A stretch of DNA of 14,778 nucleotides from Tannerella sp. (GTDB lineage Bacteria; Bacteroidota; Bacteroidia; Bacteroidales; Tannerellaceae), in contig JAITHS010000262.1 in NCBI GenBank assembly GCA_031279875.1, positions 1 through 14,778 of the forward strand. The letters are read 5' to 3'. The notes under the pieces were generated by a model. The model ran no database searches. It saw nothing but the letters and a program-made list of their open reading frames with translations, and was not told where the DNA came from. The first letter of the stretch is position 1; each line of letters opens with the position of its first letter. The translations under genes and the position numbers were made by a program. Of this stretch, positions 1-8,129 are shown piece after piece.

Positions 1-4
1 CTGT

Positions 5-610
5 TTATTTAGAGTATAATTCGACTATCAATTGTTCGGTTATATTCTCCGGAATGTCGGTACGTTCGGGGAGATGCAGCAGTTTACCGCTCATCAGGGA
101 CTGGTCCCATTCCATCCATGGATACTTCGTGTGGTTGTATCCCGAAAGGGCTTCGGCGATGACTTCGAGCGATTTGGAGCGTTCACGCACACCTATTATC
201 TGATTTGGTTTGACGGTGTAGGAAGGTATGTTTACTACATTTCCGTCAACGGTGATGTGGCGGTGCGACACTAACTGGCGGGCGGCGTTGCGTGTGGGGG
301 CTATGCCGAGACGGAACACCATATTGTCGAGGCGACTTTCCAGCAGTTGGAGCAGTACTTCGCCGGTGATGCCTTTGGAGCGTTGTGCTTTTTCAAACAG
401 GTTGCGGAACTGTTTTTCGAGGACGCCGTAAGTGTATTTGGCTTTTTGTTTTTCGCGTAACTGCAATCCGTATTCCGATGCTTTGCGGCGGCGGCTGGCG
501 CCGTGCTGTCCGGGAGGGTAGTTTTTTTTCGCTAATACCTTGTCCGGTCCGTATATCGGTTCACCGAATTTGCGCGCTATTTTTGTTTTTGGTCCTGTAT
601 ATCTTGCCAT
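5..610 (-). CDS. rpsD: 30S ribosomal protein S4
   Basis: S4 nucleates 30S assembly and lies at the mRNA entry channel with S3 and S5. The product is 201 residues (E. coli 206) and complete, ending in TAA at 5-7. The N-terminal part ([37 protein letters not shown]) lacks the cysteines of zinc-binding S4, so it is the zinc-free form. The S4 RNA-binding domain is at about 91-155 ([38 protein letters not shown]). The C-terminus [15 protein letters not shown] is typical for Bacteroidales. In this group rpoA and rplQ normally follow; they would be off the left edge. Confidence 0.98.
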   Translation of the reverse strand: MARYTGPKTKIARKFGEPIYGPDKVLAKKNYPPGQHGASRRRKASEYGLQLREKQKAKYTYGVLEKQFRNLFEKAQRSKGITGEVLLQLLESRLDNMVFRLGIAPTRNAARQLVSHRHITVDGNVVNIPSYTVKPNQIIGVRERSKSLEVIAEALSGYNHTKYPWMEWDQSLMSGKLLHLPERTDIPENITEQLIVELYSK

Positions 611-631
611 AAGTTAATGATTTTTAATCGT

Positions 632-1021
632 TTATACTCTTCTTCGTTTAGGTGGACGGCATCCGTTGTGGGGAAGCGGTGTCACGTCGATTATTTCTGT
701 TACTTCGATACCGGCGGCGTTGATGGTACGGACGGCGGATTCACGTCCGTTGCCCGGGCCTTTGATGTATGCGCGTACTTTGCGCAATCCGAGGTCGAAT
801 GCTATTTTAGCGCAGTCTTGCGCTGCCATTTGGGCTGCGTAGGGAGTGTTCTTTTTGGAACTCCTGAAGCCCATTTTTCCGGCTGACGACCAACTGATTA
901 CCTGTCCGTCGCTGTTAGTGAGCGAGACGATGATGTTGTTGAACGACGAGTGGATGTGTGCTTCGCCGTATGCGTCAACTTTTACTTTTCTTTTCTTTGT
1001 TACAACTGATTTCTTTGCCAT
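632..1021 (-). CDS. rpsK: 30S ribosomal protein S11
   Basis: S11 lies on the platform of the 30S subunit close to the E site and the mRNA exit channel. The 129 residues equal the E. coli length. Visible family blocks are [60 protein letters not shown] and the invariant end [15 protein letters not shown]. The ATG is 11 bp after rpsM and the stop is 21 bp before rpsD. Confidence 0.99.
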   Translation of the reverse strand: MAKKSVVTKKRKVKVDAYGEAHIHSSFNNIIVSLTNSDGQVISWSSAGKMGFRSSKKNTPYAAQMAAQDCAKIAFDLGLRKVRAYIKGPGNGRESAVRTINAAGIEVTEIIDVTPLPHNGCRPPKRRRV

Positions 1022-1032
1022 AATTTCATTTT

Positions 1033-1413
1033 TTACTTAGTAGCCTTTTTCTTGTTTGCAACAGTTTTCTTCTTACCGCGTCGTGTACGAGCATTGTTTT
1101 TCGTACTCTGTCCGCGAACGGGAAGTCCGATGCGATGTCTGACGCCGCGGTAGCAACCTATGTCCATCAAGCGTTTGATGTTGAGTTGCGTTTCCGAGCG
1201 TAAGTCTCCTTCTACCTTATAATCCGTGCCTATTATTTCGCGGATTTTGGCTGCCTGGTCATCTGTCCAGTCTTTCACTTTGATATCTTTGTTGATATCA
1301 GCCTTTTTTAATATTTGATTCGACGCGCTGCGACCTATTCCGAAGATGTAGGTGAGGGCTATTTCGCCCCGTTTGTCCTGCGGCAAATCTACTCCGACTA
1401 TTCTTATCGCCAT
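1033..1413 (-). CDS. rpsM: 30S ribosomal protein S13
   Basis: S13 is in the head of the 30S subunit, contacts P-site tRNA with its tail and forms bridges with L5. The product is 126 residues (E. coli 118). It starts [20 protein letters not shown], contains the [15 protein letters not shown] helix-turn segment, and has the signature [20 protein letters not shown] near the end. The basic tail ([18 protein letters not shown]) is a little longer than in E. coli. The leader is A-rich with no SD; rpsK follows after 11 bp. Confidence 0.98.
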   Translation of the reverse strand: MAIRIVGVDLPQDKRGEIALTYIFGIGRSASNQILKKADINKDIKVKDWTDDQAAKIREIIGTDYKVEGDLRSETQLNIKRLMDIGCYRGVRHRIGLPVRGQSTKNNARTRRGKKKTVANKKKATK

Positions 1414-1459
1414 AAAATTTATTAATTAAAATTTGTTTTGTTGTTTAAATCGTTTTTTG

Positions 1460-1576
1460 TTATCCCTGACGGGTTTTGAATTTTGGGTTCTTTTTGTTGA
1501 TGACGTACAGACGTCCTTTGCGGCGAACGATTTTACATTCTGCCGTACGTTTTTTTAATGATGCTCTTACTTTCAT
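1460..1576 (-). CDS. rpmJ: 50S ribosomal protein L36 (zinc-free type)
   Basis: L36 is the smallest 50S protein and stabilises 23S rRNA near the stalk base. The frame from ATG at 1576 to TAA at 1460 encodes 38 residues, the exact family length: [20 protein letters not shown], then [18 protein letters not shown]. Only one (C14) of the four zinc ligands of E. coli L36 is kept; positions 11, 27 and 33 are Thr, Asn and Phe. This is the C-minus form typical of Bacteroidota. It lies between infA (53 bp) and rpsM (46 bp). Confidence 0.97.
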   Translation of the reverse strand: MKVRASLKKRTAECKIVRRKGRLYVINKKNPKFKTRQG

Positions 1577-1599
1577 ATCTTCTTTATTTTAAGTTATTT

Positions 1600-1622
1600 A
1601 TAATTCAATGTTCAATGTTCAA
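1600..1622 (-). repeat. Heptanucleotide tandem repeat, infA-rpmJ gap
   Basis: Read on the transcribed strand, the unit ATTGAAC occurs nearly three times in a row (ATTGAAC ATTGAAC ATTGAA). It fills part of the 53-bp gap between infA and rpmJ. No promoter or terminator motif accompanies it and no function can be assigned. Confidence 0.6.
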
Positions 1623-1629
1623 TTAGCTA

Positions 1630-1848
1630 TCACTTATACCGGAACGAAATTCGTCCTTTCGACAAGTCGTAGGGAGACATTTCGACGCGAACTTTGTCGC
1701 CGGGCAGTATCTTGATATAGTGCATACGCATTTTACCGGAGATATGCGCCGTTATTTTGTGTCCGTTTATCAGTTCGACACGAAACATTGCGTTCGACAA
1801 TGCTTCCAATATTAGTCCGTCCTGTTCAATTGCTGACTGTTTTGCCAT
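1630..1848 (-). CDS. infA: Translation initiation factor IF-1
   Basis: IF-1 binds the 30S A site and aids IF-2 and IF-3 in start-site selection. The start is the ATG at 1848 ([11 protein letters not shown]), which gives exactly 72 residues as in E. coli; a longer frame to 1956 lies inside map and is not supported. The OB-fold motifs are [40 protein letters not shown] and the conserved end [10 protein letters not shown]. It lacks an SD and follows map by 5 bp. It ends in TGA and is followed by 53 bp to rpmJ that contain a short tandem repeat. Confidence 0.98.
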   Translation of the reverse strand: MAKQSAIEQDGLILEALSNAMFRVELINGHKITAHISGKMRMHYIKILPGDKVRVEMSPYDLSKGRISFRYK

Positions 1849-1853
1849 AAATC

Positions 1854-2639
1854 TTATATTTCTTTTCCAATAATCTGTTCTACATATTCGAAAGTTGACA
1901 ATATTTGCGGTCCTTCGGGACGGATAGCGACGCAATGTTCGTAGTGAGCCGAGCATTTATGGTCGCGTGTTCGTATCGTCCAGCCGTCGTTTTCCTGAAA
2001 TACGTCTTTACGTCCGCCGTTTATCATCGGCTCGATGCAGATGCACATGCCGTATGAGAGGCGTGGTCCTTGTCCGCGTCGCCCGTAGTTAGGTACTTCG
2101 GGGTCTTCGTGCATCAGGCGTCCGCAGCCGTGTCCGGTCAGTTCTCGTACTACCGAGTAGGTAGCGCGTTCGCAGTAAGTCTGCACTGCGTCGCTGATGT
2201 CGCCGATGCGGTTGCCGATGCGAGCCTTTTCTATTCCGAGATAGAGCGATTCTTTCGTTGTACGAAGCAACTGTTTGATTTCCTCTGAAACCTCGCCTAC
2301 ACAGTATGTATAAGCAGAATCGCCCACAAAACCATTTAGTACTGTACCTATGTCAACAGAGATGATATCGCCGTCTTCGAGTACAACGTCTGCCGAAGGG
2401 ATGCCGTGTACTACCACGTCGTTGACCGACGTACATATTGACTTTGGGAAGCCTTTGTAGCCCAGAAAGGCTGGCGTTGCACCGTTGTCGCGTATGTATT
2501 CGTCGGCGATATCATTTAGATAGAGGGTTGAGACGCCGGGTTTGATGATTTTGGCAAGTTCGCCGTGGGTCATTCCCACAAGTTGGTTTGCCGCCCGCAT
2601 CAGCTCAATCTCTTCATCTGTTTTCAGATATATGTCCAT
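1854..2639 (-). CDS. map: Methionine aminopeptidase, type I
   Basis: MAP removes the initiator methionine from new proteins whose second residue is small. The product is 261 residues (E. coli 264) and has the pita-bread fold signature. All five metal ligands can be seen: D96 (SVDIGT), D107 (GFVGDSAYT), H170 (LTGHGCG), E203 (CIEPMI) and E234 (HYEHCV). The substrate-binding histidine H79 is in VVVHGIP. It lacks the N-terminal zinc-finger linker of longer types, so it is the short type Ia form. It lies between secY (3 bp) and infA (5 bp), the arrangement usual in Bacteroidales, with no adk. Confidence 0.98.
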   Translation of the reverse strand: MDIYLKTDEEIELMRAANQLVGMTHGELAKIIKPGVSTLYLNDIADEYIRDNGATPAFLGYKGFPKSICTSVNDVVVHGIPSADVVLEDGDIISVDIGTVLNGFVGDSAYTYCVGEVSEEIKQLLRTTKESLYLGIEKARIGNRIGDISDAVQTYCERATYSVVRELTGHGCGRLMHEDPEVPNYGRRGQGPRLSYGMCICIEPMINGGRKDVFQENDGWTIRTRDHKCSAHYEHCVAIRPEGPQILSTFEYVEQIIGKEI

Positions 2640-2642
2640 AAA

Positions 2643-3983
2643 TTAATAAGCAGCAATTGAACCGGAGCGTCCTTTGATACGACCGGACTTGAGCAGGCCG
2701 TCGTAGTGGCGCATCAGCAGGTGGCTCTCCACCTGTTGCAGTGTATCAAGAATAACGCCTACGAGGATGAGCAGTGATGTTCCGCCGAAGAAAGTGGCGA
2801 AGCCCTGACTCACTCCAAACAGTTGAGCGAATGCCGGCATTATGGCTACGAGGGCGAGGAAGAACGCGCCCGGAAGGGTGATGCGGTCCATGATTGCGTC
2901 TAAGTAGTCTTTTGTTGCCTTACCCGGTTTGATGCCGGGTATGAAGCCGTTGTTGCGCTTCAAATCGTCGGCCATTTGTGTAGGGTTAATCGTTATAGCC
3001 GTGTAGAAATACGTGAATGCGATAATCATCACGGCAAAGATAAAGTTATACCAGAAACTTGTGTGCGTCATCATTGCTTGCCAGAACGAGCCTATGTTGC
3101 CTCCCCACATGCCTATAAGGGTAACGGGGATAAACATGATTGCTTGTGCAAAGATAATCGGCATAACGTTTGCTGCGTTCACTTTGAGCGGGATATACTG
3201 CCGAGCGCCGCCGTACTGTTTGTTGCCGACAATGCGTTTGGCATATTGCACAGGTACTTTTCGGGTGCCTTGTACTAATAGTATCGCCCCTGCAATAACA
3301 AACAGCAGGAACAGTATTTCGAGCATGAACATTATCAGTCCTCCCAGATCTTCTCCGGAAGTACGTGATGATACTTCCTGAATGATTGCTTCGGGGAAGC
3401 GGTTGATGATTCCTATCATGATGATGAACGAGATACCGTTGCCGATGCCTTTGTCGGTGATACGTTCGCCGAGCCATAGCACAAACATTGAGCCTGCCGC
3501 CAGGATGATGATAGATTGTATCTTAAACAACATGCCTCCTTGCAGCGTGGCGCCGATTTCCTGCAACTGATGTTCAAGGTTTGTCAGGTACGCAAAGCCT
3601 TGAACAACGAGTATCATAACTGTCAGATAACGTGTGTATTGAGTTATTTTGCGTCTTCCCGATTCGCCTTCGCGCTGCATCTTCTGAAACGACGGTACTA
3701 CTATGCCTACCAGCTGCATCACGATTGAGGCTGATATGTAGGGCATAATGCCGAGTGCGAAGATTGAGGCTTTGGAGAATGCTCCGCCCGAAAACATGTC
3801 GAGCAACGCCAGCAGGCCGCCGCTTGTCTGTGCCGCCAGACCGGTCAGGTCTTTTGGGTCAACTCCGGGTATAATTACGTATGTACCGAACAGATAGATG
3901 CCTACAAGGAACAACGTTGTAACGATGCGTTTGCGAAGGTCTTCTATCTTCCAGATATTTTTAATTGTATCAACTACTCTCAT
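2643..3983 (-). CDS. secY: Protein translocase subunit SecY
   Basis: SecY is the channel of the Sec translocon in the inner membrane. The product is 446 residues (E. coli 443). About ten membrane segments can be placed near residues 20-38, 74-94, 118-135, 152-172, 182-200, 214-238, 270-290, 312-332, 370-390 and 398-413. The plug region (about 55-75) includes LLALLDMFSGGAFS, and the QREGESGRRKITQYTRYL motif follows TM2. The cytoplasmic loop with RKVPVQYAKR (241-250) and the one with NGFIPGIKPGKAT (about 345-357) contact SecA and the ribosome. It starts 5 bp after rplO and ends 3 bp before map. Cargo exported through T9SS, like the flanking protein, first crosses this channel. Confidence 0.99.
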   Translation of the reverse strand: MRVVDTIKNIWKIEDLRKRIVTTLFLVGIYLFGTYVIIPGVDPKDLTGLAAQTSGGLLALLDMFSGGAFSKASIFALGIMPYISASIVMQLVGIVVPSFQKMQREGESGRRKITQYTRYLTVMILVVQGFAYLTNLEHQLQEIGATLQGGMLFKIQSIIILAAGSMFVLWLGERITDKGIGNGISFIIMIGIINRFPEAIIQEVSSRTSGEDLGGLIMFMLEILFLLFVIAGAILLVQGTRKVPVQYAKRIVGNKQYGGARQYIPLKVNAANVMPIIFAQAIMFIPVTLIGMWGGNIGSFWQAMMTHTSFWYNFIFAVMIIAFTYFYTAITINPTQMADDLKRNNGFIPGIKPGKATKDYLDAIMDRITLPGAFFLALVAIMPAFAQLFGVSQGFATFFGGTSLLILVGVILDTLQQVESHLLMRHYDGLLKSGRIKGRSGSIAAY

Positions 3984-3988
3984 AGCGT

Positions 3989-4435
3989 TTAGAGTTTTTT
4001 AGTTGTTCCACCTGCCGCCAGTATCGCTGCTTCCGCCGATTTCGAGAAAGCGTGCGCCTCAACGTCTATCTTTGCCGTCAACTCGCCTTTGGCAAGTATT
4101 TTGACTAACTGCTTCGATGATATGAAGCCTGCTGCTATCAACTCTTCGATACCTATTTTGGCGATTTGCTTGTCGTCAACGAGTTTTTGAAGGGTTGAAA
4201 GGTTAATAGCCTTATACTCAACACGGTTGATGTTGTTGAAGCCGAATTTCGGCAGACGGCGCTGCAACGGCATCTGACCGCCTTCGAAGCCGATTTTGTT
4301 TTTATAGCCGGAACGTGCTTTGGCGCCTTTGTGACCACGTGTAGAGGTACCGCCCAGACCGCTACCCGGTCCGCGTCCTATTCTCTTGCGTGTCTTGACC
4401 GACCCCGCTGCAGGTTTTAAATTTGATAAGTTCAT
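3989..4435 (-). CDS. rplO: 50S ribosomal protein L15
   Basis: L15 is a late 50S assembly protein that binds 23S rRNA with an extended basic N-terminus. The product is 148 residues (E. coli 144). The N-terminal arm contains KRIGRGPGSGLGGTSTRGHK and GFEGGQMPLQRRLPKFGF, both diagnostic. The C-terminal domain (about 70-148) ends EAAILAAGGTTKKL. An A-rich leader without SD precedes the ATG. Five base pairs separate its stop from the secY gene region downstream. Confidence 0.98.
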   Translation of the reverse strand: MNLSNLKPAAGSVKTRKRIGRGPGSGLGGTSTRGHKGAKARSGYKNKIGFEGGQMPLQRRLPKFGFNNINRVEYKAINLSTLQKLVDDKQIAKIGIEELIAAGFISSKQLVKILAKGELTAKIDVEAHAFSKSAEAAILAAGGTTKKL

Positions 4436-4462
4436 ATTCTTTTTTTGTTTTAATTGTTAAAT

Positions 4463-4636
4463 TTAAACTACCGTTACCAAGTGTTTCACCTTTCGTATCA
4501 TGCCTTCGATCGACGGGGTTGCTTCATGCTCTACCGTCTTGTGCATTTTTGTCAGTCCGAGAGCATCTAAAGTTCTCTTCTGGTCTTTTGGGCAGCCTAT
4601 GCGGCTTTTAATCTGTGTTACTTTTATTGTTGCCAT
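4463..4636 (-). CDS. rpmD: 50S ribosomal protein L30
   Basis: L30 is a small 23S rRNA-binding protein. The start is the ATG at 4636 (MATIKVTQIKSRIGCPKDQK), giving 57 residues (E. coli 59). An extension to 4684 would overlap rpsE and include the SD. The SD AGGAGG (4647-4652, 10-nt spacer) supports the choice. The conserved features are KVTQIKSRIG, the LDALGLTKMHKTVEH block and the IEGMIRKVKHLVTV end. It lies 25 bp after rpsE and 27 bp before rplO. Confidence 0.97.
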   Translation of the reverse strand: MATIKVTQIKSRIGCPKDQKRTLDALGLTKMHKTVEHEATPSIEGMIRKVKHLVTVV

Positions 4637-4646
4637 TGTGATTAGT

Positions 4647-4652
4647 CCTCCT
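4647..4652 (-). promoter_or_regulatory. Shine-Dalgarno site of rpmD
   Basis: AGGAGG followed by AC, with a 10-nt spacer to the ATG at 4636, in the rpsE-rpmD gap. It decides the rpmD start against the longer upstream frame. Confidence 0.8.
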
Positions 4653-4661
4653 GAGATTAAA

Positions 4662-5177
4662 TTATCCTTTAAATACTCTTTCAAGTGTGATACCGCGATT
4701 TTTGGCTACCATCATGGGTGAGCGCATTTCGTTGAGTGCAGCGAGGGTTGCCTTAACGAGGTTGTGGGGGTTTGACGAGCCTTTGGATTTTGCCAGCACG
4801 TCTTTAACGCCTACGCTTTCGAGTACGGCACGCATGGCGCCGCCGGCTTTCACTCCCGTACCGGCAGAAGCGGGACGGAGCAGTACTTCGGCGCCGCCGA
4901 ACTTTGCTACCTGTTCGTGAGGGATGGTTCCTTTATAGACGGGTACTTTAACTAAATTTTTCTTTGCTGCTTCCGTACCTTTCTCTATGGCGGTTGTTAC
5001 TTCGCCTGCTTTGCCAAGTCCCCAGCCGATGATGCCGTTTCCGTTACCGACTACGACAATTGCCGCGAAAGTGAATGTGCGACCTCCTTTTGTAACTTTC
5101 GTTACGCGGTTGATTGCCACTAATTTATCTTCCAATACCAAATCGCTTGTTAGTTTAACTCTGTTATTTATTGCCAT
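4662..5177 (-). CDS. rpsE: 30S ribosomal protein S5
   Basis: S5 lies at the mRNA entry channel with S3 and S4 and affects translational fidelity. The product is 171 residues (E. coli 167). The N-terminal double-stranded-RNA-binding-like domain (about 10-75) includes [20 protein letters not shown] and [17 protein letters not shown]. The C-terminal domain carries [20 protein letters not shown] and the [16 protein letters not shown] motif. The start is 5 bp after rplR. Its S3 partner carries the unusual tail, so the two entry-channel neighbours would be close to it. Confidence 0.98.
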   Translation of the reverse strand: MAINNRVKLTSDLVLEDKLVAINRVTKVTKGGRTFTFAAIVVVGNGNGIIGWGLGKAGEVTTAIEKGTEAAKKNLVKVPVYKGTIPHEQVAKFGGAEVLLRPASAGTGVKAGGAMRAVLESVGVKDVLAKSKGSSNPHNLVKATLAALNEMRSPMMVAKNRGITLERVFKG

Positions 5178-5182
5178 TGTCG

Positions 5183-5527
5183 TTAAAATTTAAGTCCGTT
5201 GTTTCGGGCTGCATCAGCCAGTTCTTTAATTCTCCCATGATAGAGGTAGCCGTTGCGGTCGAAAACGACTGTTTGGATACCTGCTGCCTGCGCATTTTTG
5301 GCTATCAGTTCGCCTACTTTGGCGGCGATTTCTTTTTTCGGTGCCTTTTCGGTTATTTTGAGTGATGAGGCGGCGGCTAATGTCGTGCCTGTTTCGTCGT
5401 TGATGACCTGCGCGTAGATCTGCTTATTGCTTCTGAACACTGTCAGACGCGGGCGAGCGGCTGTGCCGGACACTTTGCCGCGAATGCTCTTTTTGATTTT
5501 TTCTCTTCTTTCTTCTTTTGTTACCAT
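5183..5527 (-). CDS. rplR: 50S ribosomal protein L18
   Basis: L18 binds 5S rRNA and joins it to the 50S subunit with L5. The product is 114 residues (E. coli 117): a basic N-terminus ([20 protein letters not shown]), the [20 protein letters not shown] strands, and the C-terminal [20 protein letters not shown] with ARNNGLKF at the end. The ATG is 20 bp after the rplF TAG with no SD. It is followed after 5 bp by rpsE. Confidence 0.98.
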   Translation of the reverse strand: MVTKEERREKIKKSIRGKVSGTAARPRLTVFRSNKQIYAQVINDETGTTLAAASSLKITEKAPKKEIAAKVGELIAKNAQAAGIQTVVFDRNGYLYHGRIKELADAARNNGLKF

Positions 5528-5547
5528 AATATCAACGTTTTAAGAGG

Positions 5548-6099
5548 CTATTTAGCCGCAGATTTACCTGATTTTCTTCTTATCACTTCACCCGTAAACT
5601 TGATACCTTTGCCTTTGTATGGCTCCGGCATACGGAACGAGCGTATTTTTGCACAAACCTGTCCAAGCAACTGTTTATCAGCCGATTCGAGGATAATAAG
5701 AGGTGCTTTGTTGCGTTCGGTTTTAGTTTCGAGTTTTACTTCTTTCGGCAGTTCCAAATAGATGTTATGGGTATAGCCGAGCGAGAGTTCGAGTACTTGA
5801 CCGTCGTTTGAGGCACGGTAGCCTACTCCGATGAGTTCCAACTGTTTGCGGTAGCCTTCGGATACGCCTGTTACCATGTTGTTTAGCAGGGCGCGATAGA
5901 GGCCGTGAAACGCACGGTGTTGCAGTTCGTCCGACGGACGGCTTACGGTCAGCGTGTTGTCATTCAGTTCAACGGTTATGTCCGGATTGACGGCCTGCGA
6001 GAGTTCGCCTTTCGGACCTTTGACTGTTATTGTGCCGTCTTTTTGCGTAATTGTAACGCCGGCAGGCACTTTGATGGGTAATTTTCCTATTCTTGACAT
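5548..6099 (-). CDS. rplF: 50S ribosomal protein L6
   Basis: L6 sits near the factor-binding site by the sarcin-ricin loop and L7/L12 stalk base. The start is the ATG at 6099 (MSRIGKLPIKVPAGV) because it matches the family start and has an AGGAGG SD (6109-6114, 9-nt spacer); a longer frame to 6150 runs back into rpsH and is not supported. The 183-residue protein (E. coli 177) has two similar domains (about 1-80 and 82-170) and the C-terminal signature MPEPYKGKGIKFTGEVIRRK. Its stop codon is TAG (5548-5550), at the normal family end (SGKSAAK). Confidence 0.98.
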   Translation of the reverse strand: MSRIGKLPIKVPAGVTITQKDGTITVKGPKGELSQAVNPDITVELNDNTLTVSRPSDELQHRAFHGLYRALLNNMVTGVSEGYRKQLELIGVGYRASNDGQVLELSLGYTHNIYLELPKEVKLETKTERNKAPLIILESADKQLLGQVCAKIRSFRMPEPYKGKGIKFTGEVIRRKSGKSAAK

Positions 6100-6108
6100 A
6101 TTTCGGTT

Positions 6109-6114
6109 CCTCCT
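6109..6114 (-). promoter_or_regulatory. Shine-Dalgarno site of rplF
   Basis: AGGAGG with a 9-nt spacer to the ATG at 6099, just after the rpsH stop. It decides the rplF start against the longer upstream frame. Confidence 0.8.
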
Positions 6115-6118
6115 TTCA

Positions 6119-6514
6119 TTAATAAATAAAGCATAAAACCTCACCGCCAATCTTCAACTCGCGTGCTTCCTTGTCGGTCATCACGCCTTTTGAAGTACTC
6201 ATAATAGCAATTCCCAAGCCGTTGAGTACACGGGGGATGTCTTTGTAGCCCGTGTAACGGCGTAAACCGGGCGACGAAAATCTTTCGAGTTTCTTTATCG
6301 CGTTTACTTTGTTCACGGGGTCATATTTCAAGGCTACTTTGATAGTACCTTGAGGACCGTCGTCCACAAACTTAAAATTAAGTATGTAGCCCTTGTCGAA
6401 GAGAATTTTCGTTATCTCTTTCTTCAAATTTGAGGCTGGCACGTCAACTACTCGGTGCTGCGCCTTAATTGCGTTACGCAATCTTGTTAAATAATCTGCA
6501 ATAGGGTCTGTCAT
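6119..6514 (-). CDS. rpsH: 30S ribosomal protein S8
   Basis: S8 is a primary binder of the central domain of 16S rRNA; in E. coli it also represses the spc operon by binding its mRNA. The product is 131 residues (E. coli 130). It starts MTDPIADYLTRLRNA, contains NLKKEITKILFDKGYI, and ends with the signature GLGIAIMSTSKGVMTDKEAR and GGEVLCFIY. Its own leader contains the 10-bp bulged hairpin at 6531-6554 and an A-rich stretch directly before the ATG, with no SD. The rplF SD lies just after its stop codon. Confidence 0.98.
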   Translation of the reverse strand: MTDPIADYLTRLRNAIKAQHRVVDVPASNLKKEITKILFDKGYILNFKFVDDGPQGTIKVALKYDPVNKVNAIKKLERFSSPGLRRYTGYKDIPRVLNGLGIAIMSTSKGVMTDKEARELKIGGEVLCFIY

Positions 6515-6530
6515 TTTTTTATTGTTTTAA

Positions 6531-6554
6531 ATTGATTCCGGCTTCCGGAACAAT
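6531..6554 (-). promoter_or_regulatory. Bulged hairpin in the rpsN-rpsH gap
   Basis: The strand-specific RNA can pair ATTG-TTCCGG with CCGGAA-U-CAAT around a 3-nt AAG loop: a 10-bp stem with one bulged U (complement of 6535). It lies 17-40 nt before the rpsH ATG in a gap of 60 bp, one of the longest in the operon. The transcript after it is A-rich rather than a U-run, so it does not look like a terminator in the operon direction. By position it could be a translational control site or an RNA-processing site; that role is inference. Confidence 0.5.
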
Positions 6555-6574
6555 ATTTAATTTTTTTCTGTTCG

Positions 6575-6844
6575 TTACCATGATGCTTTTTTAACTCCCG
6601 GAATAAGTCCTGCGGAAGCCATTTCGCGGAACTGTATGCGTGAGATGCCAAATTGACGCATGTAGCCTTTTGGGCGACCGGTCAGTTTGCAGCGGTTATG
6701 GAGGCGTACCGGCGAGGCGTTTTTGGGAAGTGCTTGGAGGTCTTCCCATTTGCCTTCTTTTTTCAGTGTGGCGCGTTTCTCGGCGTACTTTGCTATTAAT
6801 TTGGCTCTTTTCACTTCGCGAGCCTTCATTGATTCTTTTGCCAT
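6575..6844 (-). CDS. rpsN: 30S ribosomal protein S14 (zinc-free type)
   Basis: S14 is a late-assembly protein in the head of the 30S subunit, near S3 and S10. The 89-residue product starts [20 protein letters not shown] and ends [20 protein letters not shown] plus W. The C-terminal block reads [20 protein letters not shown], with a single cysteine and no CxxC pair, so this is the C-minus, zinc-independent class with the long middle region rather than the roughly 61-residue zinc form. A weak AAGGA precedes the start in the rplE end. It is 5 bp after rplE and followed by a 60-bp gap holding a hairpin. Confidence 0.98.
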   Translation of the reverse strand: MAKESMKAREVKRAKLIAKYAEKRATLKKEGKWEDLQALPKNASPVRLHNRCKLTGRPKGYMRQFGISRIQFREMASAGLIPGVKKASW

Positions 6845-6849
6845 GTTGT

Positions 6850-7407
6850 TTAATTCCTTTTAATGTTCTTAAATGGTAAGCCAAACTCGCGCAGGAGGGC
6901 GTAGCCTTCTTCGTCGGTTTTTGCCGTTGTTACAAAAGTGATATTCATTCCGAGTATTTTGGTAATGTTATCGATATTGATTTCAGGGAAGATGATTTGT
7001 TCCTGAATACCAAGCGAATAGTTACCGCGTCCGTCGAGTTTCGATTCTATGCCTTTGAAGTCGCGGATACGGGGCAGGGCAACGCGAACAAGGCGTTCGA
7101 GGAACTCGTACATCCGTTCGTGCCGCAGGGTTACGCGGACGCCGATAGGCATTTTGCGACGCAGTTTAAAGTTGGATATATCCTTCTTTGAGAATGTTGC
7201 GACGGCTTTTTGCCCTGTTATGGCTGTCAGTTCGTCGATAGCCACGTCGATGATTTTTTTATCTGCGGTGGCTATGCCAAGTCCTTGATTGACAACGATT
7301 TTTTCGAGTACCGGCACCTGCATTACGGAGGTATAGCCGAACTCTTTCTTCAAGGCGGGAACGATGCGTTCCGTATAGTCTTTTTTCAATGCTGTTGTTG
7401 TACTCAT
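6850..7407 (-). CDS. rplE: 50S ribosomal protein L5
   Basis: L5 binds 5S rRNA with L18 and L25-type proteins and forms bridge B1b with S13. The product is 185 residues (E. coli 179). Visible family features are the N-terminal region with [15 protein letters not shown], the block [20 protein letters not shown], the [11 protein letters not shown] strand (the residues just before are RK), and the C-terminal [20 protein letters not shown] and LLREFGLPF. The start has an SD of the GGGAGG type (7415-7420, 7-nt spacer) inside the rplX 3' end and overlaps the rplX stop by 4 bases. Confidence 0.98.
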   Translation of the reverse strand: MSTTTALKKDYTERIVPALKKEFGYTSVMQVPVLEKIVVNQGLGIATADKKIIDVAIDELTAITGQKAVATFSKKDISNFKLRRKMPIGVRVTLRHERMYEFLERLVRVALPRIRDFKGIESKLDGRGNYSLGIQEQIIFPEINIDNITKILGMNITFVTTAKTDEEGYALLREFGLPFKNIKRN

Positions 7408-7742
7408 TTCAATTCCTCCCCTGAACGTTTAGCGTAACGTACTATTTTATCTTTCTTTTTGGCTGATGTCGCTTTCACAAGTTTGTGGCCTACGCGCGTT
7501 GGTTTGCCCGATTTTGGGTCCAGCGGATTGAGGTTGGAGATGTGAACCGACGATTCTTTCTTTTCTCTGCCGCCCTGTGTATTTTTGGCGGAGGGTTTGG
7601 CGTGTTTTGTTACCATGTTGATGCCTTCAACGATGGCGCGTTCTTTCTCTACGAGTACTTTGAGTACCCGTCCTGTTTTACCGCGGTCTTCGCCTGAATT
7701 GACATACACGATGTCGCCTTTTTTGATATGTAACTTGCTCAT
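7404..7742 (-). CDS. rplX: 50S ribosomal protein L24
   Basis: L24 starts 50S assembly and lies at the tunnel exit. The product is 112 residues (E. coli 104). A KOW motif is at the N-terminus ([20 protein letters not shown]), followed by [19 protein letters not shown] and the HVSNLNP-like [10 protein letters not shown] segment. Its TGA stop overlaps the rplE ATG in a 4-base ATGA (7404-7407), so the two genes are very likely translationally coupled. In E. coli the rplX-rplE junction is where S8 represses the spc operon; no separate intergenic target exists here. Confidence 0.97.
   Translation of the reverse strand: MSKLHIKKGDIVYVNSGEDRGKTGRVLKVLVEKERAIVEGINMVTKHAKPSAKNTQGGREKKESSVHISNLNPLDPKSGKPTRVGHKLVKATSAKKKDKIVRYAKRSGEELK
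7415..7420 (-). promoter_or_regulatory. Shine-Dalgarno site of rplE
   Basis: GGGAGG followed by AA, with a 7-nt spacer, inside the 3' end of rplX. The rplE ATG overlaps the rplX TGA by 4 bases, so SD-driven restart and coupling are both possible. Confidence 0.75.
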
Positions 7743-7762
7743 AATCGGTTATAAATTAATAA

Positions 7763-8128
7763 TTATAAAACTTCGGGCGCGAGAGATACTATCTTCATGT
7801 TAGTAGCGCGCAGTTCGCGGGCTACGGGTCCGAAGATACGGCTGCCGCGAATTTCGCCTGCCTGATTTAACAGTACACATGCGTTGTCGTCGAAGCGGAT
7901 ATACGAGCCGTCTTGACGGTGTATTTCTTTCTTCGTGCGCACTATTACCGCTTTGCTTACTGTTCCTTTTTTCATATCACTTGACGGGAGGACGTTTTTC
8001 ACCGTTACGATGATGATGTCGCCTACCGACGCATAGCGGCGGCGGGTGCCTCCTAATACGCGGATGCACAGTGCTTCTTTGGCGCCGCTGTTGTCCGCTA
8101 CTGTAAGTCTTGTTTCTTGTTGTATCAT
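7763..8128 (-). CDS. rplN: 50S ribosomal protein L14
   Basis: L14 is at the subunit interface and forms bridges B5 and B8 with 16S rRNA; the silencing factor RsfS binds it in other bacteria. The 121-residue product (E. coli 123) starts [19 protein letters not shown]. It contains [20 protein letters not shown] and the conserved [13 protein letters not shown] and [11 protein letters not shown] segments, ending [11 protein letters not shown] weak SD-like AAAGGG sits upstream inside rpsQ. The 20-bp gap to rplX is AT-rich with no recognisable signal. Confidence 0.98.
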   Translation of the reverse strand: MIQQETRLTVADNSGAKEALCIRVLGGTRRRYASVGDIIIVTVKNVLPSSDMKKGTVSKAVIVRTKKEIHRQDGSYIRFDDNACVLLNQAGEIRGSRIFGPVARELRATNMKIVSLAPEVL

Positions 8129-8129
8129 C

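Noticed and set aside
3046..3477. 143-codon minus-strand frame within secY, and plus-strand frames of 100-122 codons opposite it
   Set aside because: All lie inside the fully conserved secY coding sequence and have no family resemblance or independent start signal.
6531..6554. Hairpin as a rho-independent terminator for the operon
   Set aside because: In the operon direction it is followed by A-rich sequence rather than a U-run, and essential genes follow at once. On the plus strand there is no gene for it to end.
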